9,867 nucleotides of DNA from Paracoccaceae bacterium (lineage in GTDB: Bacteria > Pseudomonadota > Alphaproteobacteria > Rhodobacterales > Rhodobacteraceae), in assembly GCA_002746395.1 (NCBI GenBank), contig NVXA01000019.1:6614-16480 (forward strand). Reading direction: 5' to 3'. Positions 4,715 through 9,867 of the stretch are shown piece by piece. Position 1 is the stretch's first letter. The number at the start of each line of letters is the position of its first letter. The notes under the pieces were generated by a model. The model made no database searches and was not told the origin of the DNA. It saw only the letters and a list, made by a program, of their open reading frames with translations. Both the position numbers and the translations under genes were made by a program.

Positions 4715-6883
4715 ATGAAAATTATTCAACTGATTTTGGCGGCTTTGACGTTGGGAACAGCGGCATCAGCACAAGAAGCCAACCACCTGTTGGGGCAGGA
4801 TTCCCCCTATTTGCAGCAGCACCTTTACAACGAAGTGGACTGGTATCCGTGGGGCGAGGAAGCGTTGGCCAAAGCGCGCGCCGAGGGCAAACCGATTTTC
4901 CTGTCCGTCGGCTATTCGGCCTGCCACTGGTGCCATGTGATGCGGGAGGAGAGCTTCGAAAATGAAGAAATCGGGGCGTTTCTTAACGAGTATTACGTTT
5001 CCATTAAGATCGACCGCGAGGAACGCCCCGATCTTGACGAACAATTCATGTTGGTTACCCAATCCTTAACGGGAAGCGGCGGCTGGCCTAACTCGGTTTT
5101 TCTAACCAGCAACGCTGACCCGTTTTATGCCGGCACATATTTTCCACCAGACACTTTCCTGAACATTCTGCGCCAGATCAACGATGAATGGCAGGCCGAT
5201 CGCGCCACCCTTAGCGCCGATGCGGCCGAGTTTAGCGAGGTAATCCGCGGTTACATGAACAGTTCCGCTGCTGCGAAAGACCTAACGCCCGAAGCGGTGC
5301 GCGCCGCTGCTAACGGAATATTAACAGAGGTTGACGAATTTAACGGCGGGCTGGGCGTGGCCCCCAAGTTTCCACGTGAATCGGCCTTCCTGTTCCTGCT
5401 GGATCAGGCACAACGCGATGGTGACACCGAAATGTTGGCCGCCGTGCTGGGCGCGCTTGACGGGATGCTGATGGGCGGGATTCAGGACCATGTCGGGGGT
5501 GGGTTCCATCGGTACTCGGTCGATCCTGAATGGCATGTGCCGCACTTTGAAAAGATGCTGTATAATCAGGCGCTGATCGGGCGATTGCTGGTGCGCGCGT
5601 GGGATATAACCGGCGAGGCGCGGTATCGGCGCGCCGCGGAACGGACCTTTGACTATGTGCTGCGCGAAATGCGCGATCCTGCTGGCGGGTTCTATTCGGC
5701 GCAGGATGCGGATTCGCTTGATGCTGACGGGCAATCGGAGGAGGGCGTGTTCTACGTTTGGACTCCGTCGCAGGTCCGGGCGGTTCTGGGGGCCGATGCG
5801 GAATATATTATCGAGGTTTTCAACATTGTTGACGATGGCAATTTCGAGGGGGCGAATTCGATTCACCTGACCGATGATGTGGATTTCAGCCGCCTTGATC
5901 CGTTGCTGGACAAGATGCGTGCGGCGCGGTTGCAACGGCCCGTGCCGCTGACGGATCGCAAGGTTGTGGTGGCGTGGAATGCTGTGATGATCGAAACCCT
6001 CGCCGAGGCGGGGTATGTGTTTGATAGGCCGGATTATTACGAGGCTGGGGCACAAGCGGCCAACTTCATCCTGTCGAATATGATGGTTGGGGATAATTTG
6101 CAGCGCGTTAGCATTGACGGAAATGTCAGCATTGACGGGCAGTTAGCGGATTATGCCGGTTTTGGTTTGGCGCTGCTGGCCTTGCAGGATTACGGGTCGA
6201 GCATGGATTGGTTAACAGATGCTGAACGTATGGCGGCGCAGATGGCACGGTTTATTGAGCAAGGCCGCCCTTACCGCATGACTGAAACGGTTGACGGTTT
6301 GGGGCCGTATTACCCGATTGACGATTCCGAAATTCCGTCGGGAAATGCGCTGGCGTTGAACCTGTTGGTGGGCTTGGGCAACCGGATGGAGGCCCCGCTT
6401 TACACGCAGCAGGCGTTAATTTTGGCGGCGGCCCTTTCAGCCAACGCATTGGCAGCATCGGAGGTTCGGGGGTACACGCTGATCGGATCCCAAGCGTTGA
6501 ATTTGGGGGGCACGGGGAATGTGCGCTCGGTTTCCAGCGGGGCTGTGCGGGTGGCGGCAGATATTGATCGGGCGGCGGGTACGATTACGGTGCGGATCAG
6601 GGTGAAAGACGGCTGGCATGTGAACGCGCATGAACCGCTTGAGGATTACTTTATCCCGACCGATCTGGCCATTGCGGGTGTGCCTATAGCAGGTGGCGAT
6701 TACCCTGAACCGCTGCTTAAAGCATTGAACTTTAACGACGAATTACTGTCGCTGTATGAAGGGGAGCTTGAGCTGGTTGGGGCAACCCCTGATACAGTTC
6801 CGGCCATAGCCGTGTTAACGATTCAAGCTTGCAGCAACGAGATTTGCCTGCAACCGGAGGAGGTTCGCTTTACCCTTTGGTAG
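4715..6883 (+). CDS. Exported DUF255 thioredoxin-like protein with C-terminal DsbD-alpha-like domain
   Basis: The 722-residue product belongs to the DUF255/SSP411 (YyaL, SPATA20-like) family. Domains in order: signal peptide [19 protein letters not shown] with AXA-type cleavage near residue 19; thioredoxin-like DUF255 domain (about 22-180) with the CHWC motif at C70-C73, GGWPNSVFL (122-130) and FYAGTYFPP (137-145); an (alpha/alpha)-barrel region like N-acylglucosamine 2-epimerases (about 190-590) with [17 protein letters not shown] (254-270), [10 protein letters not shown] (277-286), SAQDADS (328-334) and [11 protein letters not shown] (541-551). The C-terminus (about 605-722) resembles the DsbD N-terminal (alpha) domain, with GWHVNAHEP (633-641) and the pair C706/C711 in [10 protein letters not shown]. 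There are exactly four cysteines, all in these two pairs. Exported location and thiol-disulfide exchange are inferred; the substrate is unknown. The start is supported by the signal peptide and AAAGGG eight bases upstream. The 3' end overlaps the convergent gene by 14 bp. Confidence 0.88.
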   Translation: MKIIQLILAALTLGTAASAQEANHLLGQDSPYLQQHLYNEVDWYPWGEEALAKARAEGKPIFLSVGYSACHWCHVMREESFENEEIGAFLNEYYVSIKIDREERPDLDEQFMLVTQSLTGSGGWPNSVFLTSNADPFYAGTYFPPDTFLNILRQINDEWQADRATLSADAAEFSEVIRGYMNSSAAAKDLTPEAVRAAANGILTEVDEFNGGLGVAPKFPRESAFLFLLDQAQRDGDTEMLAAVLGALDGMLMGGIQDHVGGGFHRYSVDPEWHVPHFEKMLYNQALIGRLLVRAWDITGEARYRRAAERTFDYVLREMRDPAGGFYSAQDADSLDADGQSEEGVFYVWTPSQVRAVLGADAEYIIEVFNIVDDGNFEGANSIHLTDDVDFSRLDPLLDKMRAARLQRPVPLTDRKVVVAWNAVMIETLAEAGYVFDRPDYYEAGAQAANFILSNMMVGDNLQRVSIDGNVSIDGQLADYAGFGLALLALQDYGSSMDWLTDAERMAAQMARFIEQGRPYRMTETVDGLGPYYPIDDSEIPSGNALALNLLVGLGNRMEAPLYTQQALILAAALSANALAASEVRGYTLIGSQALNLGGTGNVRSVSSGAVRVAADIDRAAGTITVRIRVKDGWHVNAHEPLEDYFIPTDLAIAGVPIAGGDYPEPLLKALNFNDELLSLYEGELELVGATPDTVPAIAVLTIQACSNEICLQPEEVRFTLW
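6107..6138 (+). repeat. 18-bp-period direct repeat (VSIDG duplication) in the DUF255 gene
   Basis: GTTAGCATTGACGG (6107-6120) recurs as GTCAGCATTGACGG (6125-6138), 13 of 14 identical and 18 bp apart, encoding [11 protein letters not shown] (residues 465-475) just before the conserved-looking QLADYAGFG segment. It is probably a small in-frame duplication in a surface loop. Confidence 0.75.
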
Positions 6884-8099
6884 GGCGTAAAAACACCTGC
6901 ACGTCGGCTACATTGGTGCCTGTCGCGCCTGTCATTAACAAATCCTGCGCTGCTTGCAGGGCGGCGTAACTGTCGTTGTTTGCCAATAATGCTTCGGGGT
7001 TTTCGCCTGCGTCGCGGATACGCTGAACGGTGTGTTTATCAACAATCCCACCCGCTGCATCCGTTGGGCCATCGCGCCCGTCCGTACCACCGCTAAGGAA
7101 AAGCCAGTCGCCGAGGTCCGCTTTTTCGGCCAGCATCGCCACGCGAAGCGCGAGTTCCTGATTGCGGCCACCCTTACCGTCGCCACGGATTGTCACGGTG
7201 GTTTCGCCGCCGAATATCAGCGTTTTTGAGGGGTTGTTGAGGGCGGATTGCAGGATATATTCCGCCGCATCAGCAACATCCCCCGTTAAGGAATCGGTAA
7301 TAATTACCCCCCCGTCCGAGGCTGCGAGCATCGCGCGAAGGCTGTGGCCGTTCGAGCCGATAAGGGTATTTTCCGCGTTGATAGGCGCCGTTTCAGGTTC
7401 GTTAACCTTTAGGGCATTTTGAACGGATGCAGGCATCTGATCGAATACGTTAAGGTTTGTTAACAAATCCCGCGCGGCTGACCGCGAGGCAATCGGGGCC
7501 ACCGTCGGGCCGCTGGCAATGACGCGGAGATCATCGCCGATCACATCGGACAGAATGTAGCCGTGTAGATTTGCGGGGCGGGCAAGGCGGGCCATGCCGC
7601 CGCCCTTAAGGCGCGATAATTGTTGGCGCACCATGTTCATTTCCGTGATGTCCACGCCTGCGCCCAGCAAAATGCGGCTGACCTCGGCTTTATCGGCAAG
7701 ACTAACGCCATTGATCGGCGCAGGCAGAAGGGCTGAACCACCGCCGCTTATCAATGCCAGAACGACATCGTTTGACGTTGCTGTTTGCAACAGGTCGATA
7801 ACAGCGCGGCCAGCGGCATGCCCGTTTTCGTCTGGCACGGGATGGCCTGCCGCCATGACTGTGCAGTTTTCGATATCGCGCGCGTTCTCGTAATTCGTGA
7901 CCGCAATCGCCTTGAAACTTGCGCCGGATGGCAGATTGGCGATTGCTTCCTCTATCATCGCGCAGGCGGCTTTGCCGATGCTGATCAGGACATATCGCCC
8001 GGTTATTGTGGGCAAACCGGTCAAATGCGGACGGAGTGCCGTTGCGGGATCGGCGGCTTTCACCGCAGCATCAAACAGCTTTACCGCCCGTTCGCGCAT
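6870..8099 (-). CDS. Glycerate 2-kinase, DUF4147/MOFRL family (often annotated hydroxypyruvate reductase TtuD or GckA)
   Basis: This family phosphorylates D-glycerate to 2-phosphoglycerate with ATP, feeding glycerate from serine, glyoxylate or tartrate breakdown into lower glycolysis. Many members carry the older and probably wrong label hydroxypyruvate reductase. The 409-residue product has both domains. The N-terminal DUF4147 part contains GKA (42-44), GHPVPDENG (85-93), [12 protein letters not shown] (117-128), [14 protein letters not shown] (155-168) and [16 protein letters not shown] (184-199). The C-terminal MOFRL domain contains GGETTV (297-302), GKGGRNQE (308-315), [13 protein letters not shown] (338-350) and TGTNVADV (393-400). 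The ATG at 8099-8097 shares one base with the stop of gcdH (TGATG), so the two are cotranscribed and probably translationally coupled. Its last 14 bp overlap the convergent DUF255 gene. The family is firm; which pathway supplies glycerate here is not shown by the sequence. Confidence 0.93.
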   Translation of the reverse strand: MRERAVKLFDAAVKAADPATALRPHLTGLPTITGRYVLISIGKAACAMIEEAIANLPSGASFKAIAVTNYENARDIENCTVMAAGHPVPDENGHAAGRAVIDLLQTATSNDVVLALISGGGSALLPAPINGVSLADKAEVSRILLGAGVDITEMNMVRQQLSRLKGGGMARLARPANLHGYILSDVIGDDLRVIASGPTVAPIASRSAARDLLTNLNVFDQMPASVQNALKVNEPETAPINAENTLIGSNGHSLRAMLAASDGGVIITDSLTGDVADAAEYILQSALNNPSKTLIFGGETTVTIRGDGKGGRNQELALRVAMLAEKADLGDWLFLSGGTDGRDGPTDAAGGIVDKHTVQRIRDAGENPEALLANNDSYAALQAAQDLLMTGATGTNVADVQVFLRPTKG

Positions 8100-9316
8100 C
8101 AGAAAAACGCCTGAAGGCCGGTTTGGGCGCGACCCAAGATTAGGGCGTGGACGTCGTGTGTGCCCTCGTATGTATTCACCGTTTCCAAGTTCAACATGTG
8201 GCGCATGATCTGGAATTCTTCGGAAATACCGTTGCCGCCGTGCATGTCGCGAGATTGGCGTGCGATGTCCAATGCCTTGCCGCAGTTGTTGCGCTTAACG
8301 ATGGAGATCATCTCGGGTGCGGCGCGGCCTTCGTCCATCAGGCGACCAACGCGTAGGCTGGCTTGCAGGCCAAGGGCGATTTCGGTTTGCATGTCGGCGA
8401 GTTTCTTTTGGAACAGTTGGGTTTGCGCCAGCGGTTTGCCGAATTGCTTGCGATCAAGGCCGTATTGCAAGGCCGAGCGCCAACAGAATTCTGCCGCGCC
8501 CAACGCGCCCCAACTGATGCCGTAACGGGCGCGGTTCAGACAGCCGAACGGGCCTTTCAGGCCTTCAACATCGGGCAGGATTGCGTCTTCGGGGATTTCG
8601 ACGTTGTCCATGACGATTTCACCGGTGATGGAGGCGCGAAGTGATAGTTTGCCGCCAATTTTCGGGGCGGACAGACCTTTGGTGCCTTTATCCAGAATGA
8701 AACCACGAATTTTACCGTCGTGTGCATCGGATTTCGCCCAGACAACGAAAACATCGGCCACTGGCGAGTTTGATATCCACATTTTGGAGCCGTTCAGAAC
8801 GTAGCCGCCCTGCACCTTCGTGGCGCGGGTTTTCATGCCGTTCGGATCAGAACCAGCATCAGGTTCGGTCAGGCCAAAACAGCCGATCCATTCGCCGGAG
8901 GCCAGTTTTGGCAGGTATTTCATACGCTGTTCTTCGGAACCATAGGCATAAATCGGGTACATAACCAAGGAGGATTGCACCGACATCATGGAACGATAGC
9001 CGCTGTCGACTTTTTCAATCTCGCGGGCGATCAGGCCGTATGCGGTATAGCTGGAACCGATGCCGCCGTATTCTTCGGGGATGGTTACGCCTAACAAGCC
9101 CATTTCACCCATTTCGGCGAAAATGCCGGGCTCGAAACTTTCTTCGCGGTAGGCGTCAATAATGCGCGGGGCAAGTTTTTCTTGTGCGTAGGCGGAAGCC
9201 GCGTCGCGCAACATGCGTTCCTCATCCGATAGTTGGTCGTCTAGCAGAAATGGGTCTTCCCAGTTGAAGCTGGACAAGGAGGGTTGCTCTTTGGCTTTAA
9301 GGGGCGCTTTGGTCAT
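8099..9316 (-). CDS. gcdH: Glutaryl-CoA dehydrogenase
   Basis: This FAD enzyme oxidises and decarboxylates glutaryl-CoA to crotonyl-CoA in lysine and tryptophan breakdown, passing electrons to ETF. The 405-residue protein matches the mitochondrial enzyme along its length. The catalytic base is E384 in [17 protein letters not shown], and R108, S112 and V113 in [11 protein letters not shown] correspond to human R94, S98 and V99; all sit at a constant offset of 14 from the human mature numbering, as does E370. Other marks are [13 protein letters not shown] (146-158), [15 protein letters not shown] (180-194), [14 protein letters not shown] (341-354) and [10 protein letters not shown] (358-367). 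These distinguish it from short-chain or isovaleryl-CoA dehydrogenases. The ATG at 9316-9314 is preceded by AGGA seven bases upstream. It is the first gene of a two-gene unit with glycerate kinase and is divergent from gcvT. Confidence 0.97.
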   Translation of the reverse strand: MTKAPLKAKEQPSLSSFNWEDPFLLDDQLSDEERMLRDAASAYAQEKLAPRIIDAYREESFEPGIFAEMGEMGLLGVTIPEEYGGIGSSYTAYGLIAREIEKVDSGYRSMMSVQSSLVMYPIYAYGSEEQRMKYLPKLASGEWIGCFGLTEPDAGSDPNGMKTRATKVQGGYVLNGSKMWISNSPVADVFVVWAKSDAHDGKIRGFILDKGTKGLSAPKIGGKLSLRASITGEIVMDNVEIPEDAILPDVEGLKGPFGCLNRARYGISWGALGAAEFCWRSALQYGLDRKQFGKPLAQTQLFQKKLADMQTEIALGLQASLRVGRLMDEGRAAPEMISIVKRNNCGKALDIARQSRDMHGGNGISEEFQIMRHMLNLETVNTYEGTHDVHALILGRAQTGLQAFF

Positions 9317-9389
9317 TGGATAATCCTGTTTTCTGGGCCAAGTTTGGAATCATATTGGCTGGAATTTTGTTGCGCTGCAATAGGTGTGT

Positions 9390-9417
9390 TTTATACCAAC
9401 CCAAAGGATGTATACAA
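9390..9417 (-). promoter_or_regulatory. gcdH: Candidate sigma-70-type promoter for gcdH
   Basis: Read on the minus strand, TTGTAT (9417-9412) is followed after 16 bp by TATAAA (9395-9390), a five-of-six match to the -10 consensus. Transcription would start near 9383, leaving a leader of about 66 nt before the gcdH ATG. The -35 match is only three of six, so an activator or a palindrome-binding regulator may be involved. Confidence 0.4.
9409..9416. promoter_or_regulatory. TGTATACA palindrome, possible GntR-type operator
   Basis: TGTATACA is a perfect 8-bp palindrome within ATGTATACAAT. It covers most of the candidate gcdH -35 element, the position expected for a repressor site. GntR regulators of the FadR/FCD class often bind short palindromes with GTATAC-like cores; assignment to that family is a guess, and no regulator gene is in the window. 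Confidence 0.3.
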
Positions 9418-9432
9418 TCGCATCCGAAAATG

Positions 9433-9448
9433 GTTTCCTATCGGAAAC
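9433..9448. promoter_or_regulatory. GTTTCC-TATC-GGAAAC palindrome upstream of gcvT
   Basis: Perfect 6-bp arms (9433-9438 and 9443-9448) flank a 4-bp centre, 48 bp before the gcvT start. It could be an operator or a small mRNA hairpin. I cannot name a regulator. Confidence 0.35.
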
Positions 9449-9496
9449 TTTATTGTTAAGACGGATAAAGATGATTCATTTTAGGGCGGAATACCG

Positions 9497-9867
9497 ATGA
9501 CTGAACCACAGAAAACTCCTCTTTTTGATCTGCATGTAGAGCTTGGCGGCAAGATGGTCGATTTTGCGGGCTGGATGATGCCGGTAAACTATGGCCTCGG
9601 TGTTGCGGGTGAGCATAAACAATGCCGCGAAAAAGCGGCGTTGTTTGACGTATCCCACATGGGGCAGGTTGAATTGCGTGGCGACGGGGTGGCGGAAAAG
9701 CTTGAGGGCATCGCGCCGTCGGCCTTTACCACGCTGCCCGTTGGCAAGGCGCGGTATACGTTTTTTACCAACCCTGACGGCGGGATTATGGATGACCTGA
9801 TTGTATCGAACGCGGGGGACTACTTTTATGTGGTGGTTAACGCGTCGATGCGGGATCAGGATATCGG
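9497..9867 (+). CDS. gcvT: Aminomethyltransferase (glycine cleavage system T protein), N-terminal part (partial at window edge)
   Basis: GcvT takes the aminomethyl group from lipoylated GcvH and transfers the methylene carbon to tetrahydrofolate, releasing ammonia. 123 codons are present before the window ends. The sequence MTEPQKTPLFDLHVELGG opens as expected, followed by DFAGWMMPVNY (about 22-32), FDVSHMGQ (about 50-57) and a stretch ending GGIMDDLIVS (about 94-103), all typical GcvT folate-domain landmarks. The ATG at 9497 has GGCGGA six bases upstream. The start is supported by alignment of the first conserved residues with other GcvT proteins from memory. gcvH and gcvP would be expected downstream, outside the window. 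It is divergent from gcdH. Confidence 0.96.
   Translation, partial: MTEPQKTPLFDLHVELGGKMVDFAGWMMPVNYGLGVAGEHKQCREKAALFDVSHMGQVELRGDGVAEKLEGIAPSAFTTLPVGKARYTFFTNPDGGIMDDLIVSNAGDYFYVVVNASMRDQDI

Larger units (their letters stand above)
9317..9496. promoter_or_regulatory. Divergent control region between gcdH and gcvT
   Basis: This 180-bp region serves both genes. Besides the gcdH promoter and TGTATACA palindrome listed separately, it holds GGATG (9406-9410) and CATCC (9421-9425) as a 5-bp inverted repeat around a 10-bp spacer, and a GTTTCC/GGAAAC palindrome (9433-9448). GGCGGA (9485-9490) is the gcvT ribosome site. A weak plus-strand promoter candidate is TTGCGC (9370-9375), 16 bp, TATACC (9392-9397). 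No glycine riboswitch signature is seen. Confidence 0.6.

Noticed and set aside
5321..6055. Minus-strand 244-codon open frame within the DUF255 gene
   Set aside because: Antisense to a protein whose motifs are intact; translation is histidine/arginine/isoleucine-rich and unlike any family.
7785..8208. Plus-strand open frames opposite the glycerate kinase and gcdH junction
   Set aside because: Both opposite-strand genes are complete and well matched; these frames are shadows.
1982..9477. GANTC (CcrM methylation) sites in noncoding gaps at 1982, 4384, 4589, 9347 and 9473
   Set aside because: Five sites in about 785 noncoding bases is close to the roughly three expected by chance, and no CtrA-type TTAA-N7-TTAA box accompanies them.
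9284..9484. Small 66-codon plus-strand open frame in the gcdH-gcvT gap
   Set aside because: Begins inside gcdH antisense, lacks a ribosome site, and covers the regulatory palindromes; no domain seen.
1..9867. Mobile element, CRISPR, toxin-antitoxin, phage defence or secondary-metabolite cluster
   Set aside because: No transposase, integrase, direct-repeat array, small toxin/antitoxin pair or biosynthetic core gene is present; all sizeable genes belong to known metabolic or maintenance families.

Overview
The window looks like a moderately GC-rich alphaproteobacterial chromosome, most likely Rhodobacterales (Roseobacter-type). That placement is an inference from protein character and gene order: a lipoprotein LpoA-like/rsmI/yraN/gshB cluster, a glutaryl-CoA dehydrogenase of the mitochondrial type, and gcvT. 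I see no phage, plasmid, IS, CRISPR, rRNA or tRNA signatures, and coding density is high. Most of the window is core metabolism and maintenance. I found no convincing undescribed multi-gene system; the least ordinary parts are one noncoding stretch and one fused redox protein.

Left part (1-1950, minus strand): a lipoprotein of the LpoA/penicillin-binding-protein-activator type is followed 4 bp later by the 5' part of glnD (PII uridylyltransferase), which runs off the left edge. A 107-bp gap (1951-2057) separates this pair from a plus-strand group: rsmI (16S rRNA C1402 2'-O-methyltransferase, TTG start), yraN (UPF0102 nuclease-fold protein, ATGA overlap with rsmI) and, 57 bp on, gshB (glutathione synthetase). 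LpoA, RsmI and YraN genes are also neighbours in E. coli, so this is an old gene neighbourhood.

Middle (4274-4714): 441 bp without a gene, rich in inverted repeats. It holds a REP-like hairpin carrying a GTAGGGTGGGTGG core (on the minus strand), a possible branched RNA closed by a perfect 9-bp helix (4430-4550), a second 9-bp inverted repeat with an alternative partner, and a hairpin that buries the ribosome binding site of the next gene. That gene (4715-6883) encodes an exported 722-residue protein: signal peptide, DUF255 thioredoxin-like domain with CHWC, an (alpha/alpha)6-barrel-like region, and a C-terminal DsbD-alpha-like domain with a second cysteine pair.

Right part: convergent with it, and overlapping its end by 14 bp, is a minus-strand pair, glutaryl-CoA dehydrogenase (gcdH, 8099-9316) followed by a MOFRL-type glycerate 2-kinase (6870-8099), joined by a TGATG stop/start overlap. 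A 180-bp divergent regulatory region (9317-9496) contains a plausible gcdH promoter overlapped by a TGTATACA palindrome. gcvT (aminomethyltransferase of the glycine cleavage system) then begins and runs off the right edge.

The genes serve separate pathways: nitrogen signalling, cell wall, ribosome modification, glutathione synthesis, thiol redox, lysine/tryptophan catabolism, glycerate entry into central metabolism, and glycine/C1 metabolism. Glycerate kinase and gcvT both touch serine/glycine/C1 flux, but no dedicated joint pathway is evident.
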